A stretch of DNA of 64,000 bases. Source: Olsenella urininfantis (lineage in GTDB: Bacteria > Actinomycetota > Coriobacteriia > Coriobacteriales > Atopobiaceae). Position numbers and translations under genes: made by a program. Positions within the stretch are counted from its first letter, which is position 1; every line of letters starts with the position of its first letter. Under the pieces are notes generated by a model, which was given only the letters and a program-made list of their open reading frames with translations, was not told the origin of the DNA and searched no databases. The stretch spans positions 904,365 to 968,364 of the forward strand of contig NZ_LT732540.1 of NCBI RefSeq assembly GCF_900155635.1. Reading direction: 5' to 3'. Below are positions 16,952 to 25,014 of the stretch, one piece after another.

Positions 16952-18334
16952 TTACGCCTTGGTGGCTTCTTCGTTACGGGCTGGCAGAACCTCAGTGACA
17001 GACGCCCTGAAGGCGCCTGCCCCCAGCATGACCGAGACCACGTCTCCCAGCACGACGGCACTGACGTCAGAGATGATTCGTCCGTCCTCGCCCCGCGCCA
17101 CGGCATAGCCGCGCGACAGGACCTTCAGGGGCGAGAGCGCCTCGAGGGATGCCGCAGCCTGGGAGAGGCTGGCCTCGTACGGCCTCAGCAGACGACCCGA
17201 GCTCGCCTCAAGGCGCTGGGAGGTACGCCGAACCTCCTCGTGACCGCGCGCGAGGGCGCGTGGGATGCTGTCATGCAGGCGCTCCTCGGACCGCAGCAGG
17301 TCCTCTCTGCGATCGACCAGCATGTTCATGGGGTCGCTCAGGCAGCGACGCCCCGCAAACGACTCCAGCCGCTGGCAGGCGGCAAAGAGGCGCGAACGCA
17401 TCCCCTGATCCATGAGGCGCGAGAGGTTGTCCAGGACGTCGCCCCTGGTGGAGACGAGCTGTGCGCCCGAGCGCCGAAGCTTGGCCTCTCGCACGTCTAT
17501 GGCCGAGACGATCTCTGCCAGGGAGGGCGCCACGGACTCAGCCGCGGCCGTGGGAGTCGACTGCCTGCGGTCTGACACCATGTCGCAGATGGAGGTGTCA
17601 GGCTCGTGCCCGATGCCCGTCACCACGGGAACGGGACAGGCGGCAACGCAGCGGGCAAGAGCCTCGTCGTTGAAGCACATGAGGTCCTCGAAGGAGCCGC
17701 CGCCGCGCACCAGGAGGATGCAGTCGGGCCTGGCTGCCGCAGCCACGTCCAGGGCACGCATGATGGAGGCCGGTGCCTGCGCGCCCTGCACCGAGCAGCC
17801 CGCGACCTGTATCTCGACCAGCGGGTTCCTACGCGCCAACGTGCGCTTGACGTCCTCAATGACGCTGCCGGAAAGAGAGGTGACCACAGCCACGCGCGTG
17901 CAGAACTGCGGGATGTGACGCTTGCGCGAGGCCTCCATGAGACCCTCGCGCTCGAGCTTGCGCGCAAGCTCCGCAACGCGCTGCCTCAGCAGGCCCTCGC
18001 CCGCAAGCGAGATGCCCCTTGCGTTGTAGGACAGCTTGCCGCTGCCCTTGTACACGTCGAAGGAGCCCAGCACCTGGATCTGCAGGCCGTCACGCAGGGT
18101 GAAGCCGCAGCGCTCGTACACGCCCTTCCAGACGTTGACGCTCATGACGGACTGCTCGTCCTTGATCTGGAAGTAGCAGTGGCCCGAGCGAGCGTTGGGG
18201 CCACGAAATCCCGTCACCTCACCCAGCACCGTTGCCATGGGAATGGACGAAACGGCATGGTTGGCCATCTGGACCGCCTGGCTTACCGAGAGCACCCCGT
18301 CCTCGCTCTTTCGCGCCTGCTCGATGAGGTTCAT
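16952..18334 (-). CDS. xseA: Exodeoxyribonuclease VII large subunit
   Basis: 460 aa. N-terminal OB-fold (GEVTGFRGPNARSGHCYFQI, VWKGVYERCGF), then the catalytic domain with VAVVTSLSGSVIEDV, CILLVRGGGSFEDL, PVVTGIGHEPDTSICD and DRRQSTPTAAAE, followed by a long coiled-coil region. Degrades ssDNA bidirectionally with XseB in repair. Its ATG overlaps the stop codon of the upstream metalloprotease gene by one base (TAATG), so translation is coupled. Confidence 0.96.
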   Translation of the reverse strand: MNLIEQARKSEDGVLSVSQAVQMANHAVSSIPMATVLGEVTGFRGPNARSGHCYFQIKDEQSVMSVNVWKGVYERCGFTLRDGLQIQVLGSFDVYKGSGKLSYNARGISLAGEGLLRQRVAELARKLEREGLMEASRKRHIPQFCTRVAVVTSLSGSVIEDVKRTLARRNPLVEIQVAGCSVQGAQAPASIMRALDVAAAARPDCILLVRGGGSFEDLMCFNDEALARCVAACPVPVVTGIGHEPDTSICDMVSDRRQSTPTAAAESVAPSLAEIVSAIDVREAKLRRSGAQLVSTRGDVLDNLSRLMDQGMRSRLFAACQRLESFAGRRCLSDPMNMLVDRREDLLRSEERLHDSIPRALARGHEEVRRTSQRLEASSGRLLRPYEASLSQAAASLEALSPLKVLSRGYAVARGEDGRIISDVSAVVLGDVVSVMLGAGAFRASVTEVLPARNEEATKA

Positions 18335-19026
18335 TAGCGCCTGTCCCCGCTGCGCGAGATGATATACGCAAGCTGCAGCACCGATACGAGCGCGGCGGAG
18401 ACGTAGGTGAGCGCCGCCGCCGTAAGGACCTGCCGCGCTCCCCTCTCGTCTACAGCGGCCCCCGAGCTTCTCAGATAGGCAACCGCCCTGCGAGAGGCAT
18501 CTATCTCGACTGGGAGGGTAACCAGCTGGAAGAGAACGGAAAAGCCAAAGAGCAGGACCGCGAGCTGCGTGAGGCCAGAGATGTTGAGCATGATCCCGAG
18601 GACGAGGACGAGCATCCAGGTCTGCTGGGTAAAGTTGACCACGGGCACCAGGGCCGTGCGGAAGCGCCCAGGCAAGTAGCCCTTGGCCGTCTGCACCGCA
18701 TGCCCCGCCTCGTGGCAGGCAACCGCGACGGAGGCAACCGAGCCTCCCTCGTAGTTCTCCTCCGAGAGGTGCAGGCGGTTGTCACGCGGGTCATAGTAGT
18801 CCGTGAGGTGACCGGCCACCTGGGTGATGCCAACGGCCGAGGCGCCGCTTCCGTCCAGCATGGCGCGAGCCACCTGGGCCCCTGTGGCACCAGAGCTGGC
18901 GGGAACCAGGGACCAACGCTTGTAGGTGGAGTTGATGAAGCCCTGCGTGAGCATGCCCAGCAGAAGCGAGACGACAGCGATACCCAGGTAGGCCAGATCC
19001 ATCCCATATCCGTAATACAGAGGCAT
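18334..19026 (-). CDS. Membrane zinc metallopeptidase, YugP family
   Basis: 230 aa, with an N-terminal transmembrane helix (LAYLGIAVVSLLLGML), the zinc site ACHEAGHAVQ (HExxH), and two to three further hydrophobic segments after it (TWMLVLVLGIML, LAVLLFGFSVLFQLV, and one at the C-terminus). Matches the YugP/PF04298 family of membrane proteases whose substrates are unknown. ATG 19026 has GGAGGG six nt upstream; an in-frame extension to 19095 lacks one. Coupled by overlap to xseA. Confidence 0.9.
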   Translation of the reverse strand: MPLYYGYGMDLAYLGIAVVSLLLGMLTQGFINSTYKRWSLVPASSGATGAQVARAMLDGSGASAVGITQVAGHLTDYYDPRDNRLHLSEENYEGGSVASVAVACHEAGHAVQTAKGYLPGRFRTALVPVVNFTQQTWMLVLVLGIMLNISGLTQLAVLLFGFSVLFQLVTLPVEIDASRRAVAYLRSSGAAVDERGARQVLTAAALTYVSAALVSVLQLAYIISRSGDRR

Positions 19027-19141
19027 AGAAGCCCTCCCATCCATCCAAGGCTTGCCAAAGCTTGTACCCCATGCCAGCGGAATCGAACGACTCAAAGCCT
19101 AGTGGGACGCCCGGACGACAATGTGGCACCCCCCCCGCACG

Positions 19142-20275
19142 CTACAGCAGCTCGATGCGCCCGTCCTTCACCGTGAGGCCAATCTGGCCGTCCAGCAGGC
19201 CATCAAGCTGTCGCCCCACCAGCTCGTAGCGCCAGGCAGAGCGTGCAAGGCGCGAGGCCGACCTCAGCGTGACGAACTCGAGCAGGTCGTCCTTGGTGGC
19301 GATGAGCTGCGCGGCGATACCGTTCTTCTCGGCAACGATGCGCAGGAGGGCGTACATGAGGTCGAGCACGCCCTCGGTCTCTCCCGAGGGGCGCTCGTGA
19401 TTGAGGCGCTCGGGATAGAGGGCTGGCTCGCAGTCGAGCCCACGCCTGATGGCGGCGATGGCTTCCTGCGCGTCTCTCTCCCCCATCTGCTCCGCACCCC
19501 GTATGCGCCTGAGGCGCTCCGCAGCGCGCGGAGCCCTCTTGCAGGCCTCGAGCACCACCTCGTCAGAGAGGACCCACTTCTTGGGAATGTCGCGCTGTGC
19601 GGCCGTACGCTCGCGCCAGGCGCACAGCTCACGGGCGATGGAGAGCTGCCTGCGCGTGAGCGAGTTGGCACGCTTCAGGTGCAGGTACGCCTGGTCAGGA
19701 GATCGAGTGAAGCGTGAGGGGTCCGTGAGCTGGGCCATCTCGGGCCCAAGCCAACCCTCGCGCCGACTGCGCCTGAGGGCGTCCGTCATGGTCTGGTAGA
19801 TCCCGGGCAGGTAGCGGACGTCATCCTCCGCGTACTGCAGCTGCTCCTTGTCAAGAGGACGACGGGACCAATCCGTGAGCGACTCCGCCTTGGGCAGCCT
19901 CACACCGCAATACGCCTCTACGAGAGCGCCGTAGCCCAGCTGCTGGCGCTGTCCCAGAAACGCCGCGGCAAGCTGCGTGTCGAACACGGGTGCAACGACG
20001 CAGCCCAATGCGGCCTGGATGACCTCCAGGTCCTGGGTGCAGGCGTGGAACACCTTGACGATGCCCCGGTTGGTAAGAAGGTCGACCAAGGGAGAGAGGT
20101 CTCTGATGGCAAGGGGGTCGATTGCGGCGGACGCACCTGCCGTGCCCAGTTGTATGAGGCAGAGCCTGGGGTAGTAGGTGCGCTCCCTCAAAAACTCCGT
20201 GTCAACGGCAACGACCTGCTCCTTGCTGGCCATCTCGCAGAAGGATGCCAACTCGTTTGGGTCAGAAATGTACAC
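19142..20275 (-). CDS. rnd: Ribonuclease D
   Basis: 377 aa. DEDD exonuclease domain with VAVDTEFLRERTYYPRLCLI (Exo I DxE), VFHACTQDLEVI (Exo II) and LQYAEDDVRYLPGIY (Exo III Y-x3-D region), followed by HRDC-type helical domains with a typical Arg-rich ELCAWRERTA segment. Trims 3' ends of tRNA precursors and other RNAs. The start is GTG 20275 (MYISDPNEL), preceded by GAGAGC; no better upstream ATG is available. The 117-bp spacer to the divergent thioesterase gene must hold both promoters. Confidence 0.93.
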   Translation of the reverse strand: MYISDPNELASFCEMASKEQVVAVDTEFLRERTYYPRLCLIQLGTAGASAAIDPLAIRDLSPLVDLLTNRGIVKVFHACTQDLEVIQAALGCVVAPVFDTQLAAAFLGQRQQLGYGALVEAYCGVRLPKAESLTDWSRRPLDKEQLQYAEDDVRYLPGIYQTMTDALRRSRREGWLGPEMAQLTDPSRFTRSPDQAYLHLKRANSLTRRQLSIARELCAWRERTAAQRDIPKKWVLSDEVVLEACKRAPRAAERLRRIRGAEQMGERDAQEAIAAIRRGLDCEPALYPERLNHERPSGETEGVLDLMYALLRIVAEKNGIAAQLIATKDDLLEFVTLRSASRLARSAWRYELVGRQLDGLLDGQIGLTVKDGRIELL

Positions 20276-20392
20276 GCGCTCTCGATTCGTCCGTGGTGCG
20301 GAAAAGCTAGTATCGATGTCGTGCGGGCCGAGCCCGCACCCGACACATCATACCAACGCTCGATCGCACGAGCAGCCCGGGAAGGCGCAGAG

Positions 20393-21115
20393 ATGTACTC
20401 GTTCGACTCACGCGTAAGATACAGCGAGTGCGACGAGAGCGGAGAGCTTTCTATCCACGGCCTAGTCAACTACCTGCAGGACTGCTCCACCTTCCATTCC
20501 GAGAGCCTCGGTGTGGGACTGTACCACATGGCAAGCGAGCACTATGCCTGGCTCATCTCGACCTGGGAGATAGAGATTGCCCGCCTCCCCCGCTTTGGAG
20601 AGAAGATCCGCATCAGCACCTGGTGCCACGAGATGAGGGGGGCACAGGCTCACCGCTGCTTCACCATCGAGGACGACGAGGGCCGAAGCTGCGTCCGGGC
20701 AGACTCGCATTGGTTCGCCTATGACACGCAGCTGAGCAGGCCCATCCGCATTCCCGCCGGGCAGGAGGGCTACCTCACGGGCGAGGGGCGCCTTGACCTG
20801 CCTCCCCTGCAACGCAAAATCGCCGTCGAGGGAGCCTTTGTGGCGATTCCCGAGGTCACGGTCACCCGGCAGCTGCTGGACACCAACCGCCACGTCAACA
20901 ACGCGCGGTACATCCAGCTGGCGCTTGACGCCCTTGAGGCCGCGGGCACGCGGCTCTCGCCCCGCCGCATCTGCGTGCAGTACAAGACCATGGCGCTCCT
21001 GGGAGAGCGTATCGCGCCCAGGGTGCACAACGGCCAGGACTCCTGGACGGTTGACCTCACGCGCACCGGCACGGACGAGTCGTTCGCCGTGGTGCGCCTT
21101 GAGGGAGTGCGATAG
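20393..21115 (+). CDS. Acyl-ACP thioesterase
   Basis: 240 aa double hot-dog protein. RVRYSECDESGELSIHGLVNYLQD opens the first hot-dog and VTRQLLDTNRHVNNARYIQLALD the second, carrying the catalytic-type Asn/His of FatA/FatB-like enzymes (PF01643). Hydrolyses acyl-ACP to free fatty acid, ending or diverting fatty acid synthesis. ATG 20393 was picked at the point homology begins with GAAGG upstream; a longer in-frame extension runs antisense through the rnd promoter and is unlikely. Divergent from rnd, followed by a Nudix gene 53 bp later. Confidence 0.92.
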   Translation: MYSFDSRVRYSECDESGELSIHGLVNYLQDCSTFHSESLGVGLYHMASEHYAWLISTWEIEIARLPRFGEKIRISTWCHEMRGAQAHRCFTIEDDEGRSCVRADSHWFAYDTQLSRPIRIPAGQEGYLTGEGRLDLPPLQRKIAVEGAFVAIPEVTVTRQLLDTNRHVNNARYIQLALDALEAAGTRLSPRRICVQYKTMALLGERIAPRVHNGQDSWTVDLTRTGTDESFAVVRLEGVR

Positions 21116-21168
21116 CCGGCCGCCTCCCGCAGGCTAGAATGGTGCCCACAAGACGAGGAGGGGACGAT

Positions 21169-21585
21169 ATGCGCAGCATCAACGTGGCGGCGGCCATCAT
21201 CCAGCACGAAGGCCACATATACGCCGCTCAGAGGGGCTACGGGCCCTTCAGCGGCGGCTGGGAGTTTCCCGGGGGCAAGCTGGAGGAGGGCGAGACCAGC
21301 GAGCAGGCGCTCAAGCGAGAGGTCCTCGAGGAGCTGGGCGTGGTGCTCTCCACCATCTGGTACCTAGACAGCATCGAGTATGACTACCCTGACTTCCACC
21401 TGCACATGGACTGCTTCGTCTGTGAGCTTGCGCCTGGGTCAGTCCTTGCGGACGAGGAGCACCTGGAGGGGCGCTGGCTCTCTCGCGAGGACCTCCTCAG
21501 CGTTGACTGGCTTCCCGCAGACCGGGACCTCGTTGCGCGATTGGGCGTCATGTGGGATGCCATCTTCGACCCCAGCCACCTCTAG
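21169..21585 (+). CDS. Nudix hydrolase, MutT-like
   Basis: 138 aa. The Nudix box GGKLEEGETSEQALKREVLEELGV is intact (quoted to its 24-residue span only in part: GGKLEEGE...REVLEELGV). The N-terminal INVAAAIIQHEGHIYAAQRG and GPFSGGWEFPGGK are as in MutT/CTP-pyrophosphatase enzymes that hydrolyse oxidised or non-canonical dNTPs. ATG 21169 is preceded by GAGGAGGGGA, and TAGAAT at 21135-21140 could be a -10. The exact nucleotide substrate is unknown. Confidence 0.92.
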   Translation: MRSINVAAAIIQHEGHIYAAQRGYGPFSGGWEFPGGKLEEGETSEQALKREVLEELGVVLSTIWYLDSIEYDYPDFHLHMDCFVCELAPGSVLADEEHLEGRWLSREDLLSVDWLPADRDLVARLGVMWDAIFDPSHL

Positions 21586-21636
21586 AACGCGAAGCCTGGG
21601 TATAAGACGCAGGCACACCACCGAGAAAGGAACGAC

Positions 21637-22014
21637 ATGCTGCCCCCAGACCAGGCCGATGAGGCCCCCGAGCCAGTGATAGAGTCCGCCTCTGCGACCA
21701 CCTCCCCAGACAACATGAACTCGGGCAACTCCGCCTACGTCATCACGGCCGTTGGCTTGGGGCTTGTCCTTCTGCTCTGCATGGGCGTCGCAGGCTGCGT
21801 CTCCAACCTCGTGACCGACGGGGTTGGCATCCTCGAGCAGCTCTGGTACTACGACTACGATGGACTCGACTCCGAGATGCTCCTTGACGAGGAGGACATG
21901 GAGGACTTCGACCTCTACTCGAGCCCCGACACCAAAGACGAGCTCGAGGAGCTCCTCGAGAGAATGCAGGAGCGCGGCGAGGAGGGCGCGGGGTCTCCAA
22001 GCCGCAGCTTCTAG
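21637..22014 (+). CDS. Small single-pass membrane protein with acidic tail
   Basis: 125 aa, no family recognised. Residues 1-32 are polar, 33-55 form one hydrophobic helix (AYVITAVGLGLVLLLCMGVAGC), and the C-terminal 60 residues are very acidic (DEEDMEDFD, ELEELLERMQERGEE). GAGAAAGGA precedes the ATG. It ends 12 bp before thyA and is probably co-transcribed. The helix ends in VAGC, so a lipoprotein is conceivable, but the long N-terminal stretch before it argues against. Confidence 0.7.
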   Translation: MLPPDQADEAPEPVIESASATTSPDNMNSGNSAYVITAVGLGLVLLLCMGVAGCVSNLVTDGVGILEQLWYYDYDGLDSEMLLDEEDMEDFDLYSSPDTKDELEELLERMQERGEEGAGSPSRSF

Positions 22015-22026
22015 AAAGGACCTGAC

Positions 22027-22875
22027 ATGAGCAAGGCAGACGACCTCTTCGTCTCCATGTGCACCGACATCATCGAGCACGGAACCACCACCGAGGGACA
22101 GAAGGTCCGCCCGCACTGGGAGGACGGCAGCCCCGCCTACACCATCAAGCGCTTTGGCGTGTGCAACCGCTACGACCTGCGCGAGGAGTTCCCCGCGCTG
22201 ACACTCAGGCGCACCGCCCTCAAGAGCGCAATGGACGAGGTGCTCTGGATCTACCAGCGCAAGTCGAACAACATACACGACCTCAAGTCGCACATCTGGG
22301 ACGAGTGGGCAGACGGGTCAGGCTCCATCGGCAAGGCGTACGGATACCAGGTGGGCCAGGTGAGCCATTACGCAGACGGTGACTTCGACCAGATGGACCG
22401 CGTCCTCAAGGACCTGCGCGAGAACCCCTACTCGCGCCGCATCATGACCAACCTCTACACCTTCGCGGACCTCTCGGAGATGAACCTCTACCCCTGCGCC
22501 TTCAACGCCATCTACAACGTGACGCAGGAGCCCTCCGACGATAGGCCCACCCTCAACCTGCTGCTGGTTCAGCGCAGCCAGGACGTGCTCGCCGCCAACA
22601 ACTGGAACGTCTGCCAGTACGCCATCCTGCTCATGATGGTGGCGCAGGTCTCTGGCATGGTTGCGGGAGAGCTGGTGCACATGATCGCGGATGCCCACAT
22701 CTACGACCGTCACGTGGATGTCGTGCGAGAGCTCATAGCGCGCCCGCGCCTTACCGCCCCCAAGGTGAGCTTGGACCCCGAGGTCACCGACTTCTACGAC
22801 TTCACGACCGACGACCTCGTCGTGGAGGGCTATGAGCATGGGCCCCAGGTCAGGAACATCCCCATCGCCATCTAG
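22027..22875 (+). CDS. thyA: Thymidylate synthase
   Basis: 282 aa. Methylates dUMP to dTMP using methylene-THF, producing dihydrofolate. The catalytic Cys157 is in LYPCAFNAIY, the phosphate-binding arginines in NPYSRRIM, and RSQDVLAANNWNVCQYA plus HIYDRHVDVV are the nucleotide-binding motifs. The motif around the catalytic Cys (LYPC rather than PPC) is as in the Firmicutes/Actinobacteria subfamily. It is 27 bp upstream of folA, whose enzyme recycles the dihydrofolate. Confidence 0.96.
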   Translation: MSKADDLFVSMCTDIIEHGTTTEGQKVRPHWEDGSPAYTIKRFGVCNRYDLREEFPALTLRRTALKSAMDEVLWIYQRKSNNIHDLKSHIWDEWADGSGSIGKAYGYQVGQVSHYADGDFDQMDRVLKDLRENPYSRRIMTNLYTFADLSEMNLYPCAFNAIYNVTQEPSDDRPTLNLLLVQRSQDVLAANNWNVCQYAILLMMVAQVSGMVAGELVHMIADAHIYDRHVDVVRELIARPRLTAPKVSLDPEVTDFYDFTTDDLVVEGYEHGPQVRNIPIAI

Positions 22876-22902
22876 GCGATCACAACGGAAGCGAGGGCAG
22901 TC

Positions 22903-23406
22903 ATGAACGCAATCGTGTCCGTCACCCGTGACTGGGCAATCGGCCTTGAGGGCGCGCTTGTGGTTTCCAATCGGGAGGACATGCGTCGCTTCGTGCGTCT
23001 CACCATGGGGGGGACCGTGGTCATGGGCAGAAAGACGCTCGAGAGCTTCCCGGGAGGCCCGCTCAAGGGCAGGCGCAACGTCGTGATCAGCCGAGGCGGG
23101 CATGCCCTGCCCGAGGGCTGCGAGTGCGTGGGCACGCCCGAGGCGGCGCTTGCCGCCGTGGCCGCCGATGAGCCCGGTACGGTCTGGCTCATCGGCGGGG
23201 AGTCCGTGTACCGGGCGCTTCTTCCCCACTGCGACAAGGTCTTCGTAACCTTGAACGAGACGAGCCGAAAGGCGGACGCCTTCTTCCCGAGGCTTGACGA
23301 GATGGACGAGTGGAGGCTGGCAGAGCGCGAGGAGGGCGGCACGACGCCTGAGGGCGTGGCGTTCTCCTACCTTATCTACCACAGGAATCGGCAGGCCGCC
23401 CGCTAA
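22903..23406 (+). CDS. folA: Dihydrofolate reductase
   Basis: 167 aa. Reduces dihydrofolate with NADPH. IVSVTRDWAIGLEGALVV is the N-terminal active-site strand (with L where the Met20 loop usually has N-G), RRFVRLTMGGTVVMGRKTLESFP is the cofactor helix, and WLIGGESVYRALLP the second NADPH motif. Paired with thyA, a classical operon. Confidence 0.95.
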   Translation: MNAIVSVTRDWAIGLEGALVVSNREDMRRFVRLTMGGTVVMGRKTLESFPGGPLKGRRNVVISRGGHALPEGCECVGTPEAALAAVAADEPGTVWLIGGESVYRALLPHCDKVFVTLNETSRKADAFFPRLDEMDEWRLAEREEGGTTPEGVAFSYLIYHRNRQAAR

Positions 23407-23410
23407 GGCT

Positions 23411-23453
23411 CAGGGGTGGGACGACCAGGCTTGCGCAGGCCGTCCCACCCCTG
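23411..23453. terminator. Bidirectional terminator between folA and the lipoprotein gene
   Basis: A perfect 13-bp inverted repeat, CAGGGGTGGGACG (23411-23423) and CGTCCCACCCCTG (23441-23453), followed on the plus strand by TTCTCTT, separates two convergent genes. Confidence 0.8.
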
Positions 23454-23471
23454 TTCTCTTGACCCTAGGCC

Positions 23472-24086
23472 CTAGGATACGTCGGAGAAATCAGCCCCGC
23501 CGTAGGCAGCGCTTATGACACCCTCCAGCGAGGCGTCGTCGACCTCCCAGCTTCCGTCCTTCTTGCTGAGCGTCATGGTCGCAGGCGTGCTCGCGGTCTC
23601 CGTTATGCCGTCCATCTTTGCGTAGAAGGTCTCGACGTACTTCTGCACGATGGCCTTCTCGCCGCCCTCGGCATAGAGCGCGGCAAGCTGCTCGGCGTTG
23701 TCATCCGAAAGCAGCTCGTCCTGGGCGGCCTTGATCGCGTCGTTGAAGTTCACGTTGGTGAGCGTAAGCTCGACCGTCGCCTTGTCGCCCTGCACCTCGA
23801 CCTTGCCCACCTCGTAGTCGAACCTGGCGAAGCAGTGCTCGAGGAACTCGTAGCCATCGATGCCGTATTTGTCGAACTCCTTGCCAAAGGTTTCGCCCGT
23901 CTCCTGCTCGTAGCTCATGAGGGCCTCCTTTGTGGGGGCCTTGAACGTATCGAGGGCGGACGTGATGCTCTCCTTGATGAGCTGCTCGTCATTTGCGCAG
24001 CCCGCAAGGCCGCAACCCATGACGAGCGCAAGCGCTCCCGCAAACGCGATGCGCGCGATCTTTCCAACTGTCAATCTTGCCTTCAT
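23472..24086 (-). CDS. Secreted lipoprotein of unknown function (DUF5105-like)
   Basis: 204 aa. A lipoprotein signal peptide ends in the lipobox LAGC (MGCGLAGCANDE), so the mature protein is anchored outside the membrane. The rest resembles DUF5105/DUF4878-type lipoproteins: a helical stretch (IKESITSALDTFKA), then a beta-rich tail with VEVQGDKATVELTLTNVN and WEVDD. ATG 24086 with AAGGGAGA upstream fits the signal peptide; the longer upstream frame does not. Function unknown. Confidence 0.8.
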   Translation of the reverse strand: MKARLTVGKIARIAFAGALALVMGCGLAGCANDEQLIKESITSALDTFKAPTKEALMSYEQETGETFGKEFDKYGIDGYEFLEHCFARFDYEVGKVEVQGDKATVELTLTNVNFNDAIKAAQDELLSDDNAEQLAALYAEGGEKAIVQKYVETFYAKMDGITETASTPATMTLSKKDGSWEVDDASLEGVISAAYGGADFSDVS

Positions 24087-24134
24087 CAGGCGTCTCCCTT
24101 CGCAACGAGTGGATGACGCAATCATACAGAAGGC

Positions 24135-24169
24135 AAAAAGAGGAGGGCCCACGTCTCGGGGCCCTCCTC
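24135..24169 (-). terminator. Intrinsic terminator of the kinase gene
   Basis: GAGGAGGGCCC (24140-24150) pairs with GGGCCCTCCTC (24159-24169). On the minus strand the stem is followed by TTTTT (24135-24139), a textbook intrinsic terminator 35-69 nt after the gene at 24204. Confidence 0.9.
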
Positions 24170-24203
24170 CCAATGGGTCGACTGGCGGGATTATCGGCAA
24201 GGG

Positions 24204-24980
24204 TTAGTCGTAGTCGCCCACGTTGATCCAGTTGCGCAGGAAGTCCTCCGAGAGCCCGCGCTTGCGCGAGAGCTCCGCCGCAGCGACGACAGGCAGCCAG
24301 TGGTTGACGATCTGCTTGGGAGTGTCCGTCTTGTGGGAGTAGATGTCCAGGTAGAGGTCTGCATGCTCGGGATACTCCAGATTGAACAGCAGGTAGGTCA
24401 TGGCAGCGTCAACCTCGGGCAGGCCCGCGGTGACGTGCGCCCAGTCACAGAGGTAGAGCTGCTTGTCCTCGTCGCTGACGATGACATTGGAGAGGATCAG
24501 GTCCCCGTGGCACACCCTCATGCCGGAGCGCATGCCGTCCACCCGCATCTCCAGGTCGTAGCGAACCGTGGGGTCGATGCTGTGGCAGCTGCCGATCATG
24601 CGGGCGAGCTTGTCCTTCTGGCGGTTGAGCAGCGGGGCGTCAAAGGAGTGAACCTCTGCCTGCAGGTCTACCAGCTGCCCGATGTAGAGCTCCATGTTCT
24701 TTGGGTCGGCTGCCGCTAGGTCGGCGAGGGTCCTGCCTTTGACGAACCGGGTGGCCAGGGCCCAGGACCCCTTGTGCTCCCCCTCCTCAACGCGCGAGAC
24801 CTCAAGGATCTCGCTGGCACGGATGCCGGTGTTCTCGATGCGCGCGATGTTGAGCGCCTCGTTGAAGACGTCGGCCGCGGGCTTCTCGCTGTTGAATACC
24901 TTGAGGAGACGGTCCCCGTCCCGGTAGACGACCTTGTTGCCACGCCTAACGATCTCTGACTTGCTGTCCGAAAGCCTCAT
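24204..24980 (-). CDS. APH-like phosphotransferase (small-molecule kinase)
   Basis: 258 aa with the aminoglycoside/choline-kinase fold. The catalytic loop is CHGDLILSNVIV (HGD-x4-N) and the metal-binding Asp is in LYLCDWAHV. N-terminal VVYRDGDRLLKVF holds the ATP-binding Lys. Substrate not predictable; sugar, choline or antibiotic kinases share this fold. ATG 24980 has GGGAGG seven nt upstream. It follows adhE by 34 bp on the same strand, but a metabolic link is not obvious. Confidence 0.82.
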   Translation of the reverse strand: MRLSDSKSEIVRRGNKVVYRDGDRLLKVFNSEKPAADVFNEALNIARIENTGIRASEILEVSRVEEGEHKGSWALATRFVKGRTLADLAAADPKNMELYIGQLVDLQAEVHSFDAPLLNRQKDKLARMIGSCHSIDPTVRYDLEMRVDGMRSGMRVCHGDLILSNVIVSDEDKQLYLCDWAHVTAGLPEVDAAMTYLLFNLEYPEHADLYLDIYSHKTDTPKQIVNHWLPVVAAAELSRKRGLSEDFLRNWINVGDYD

Positions 24981-25014
24981 GCTAAGCCTCCCTTGATGGA
25001 TGGGCCGAAGGTTC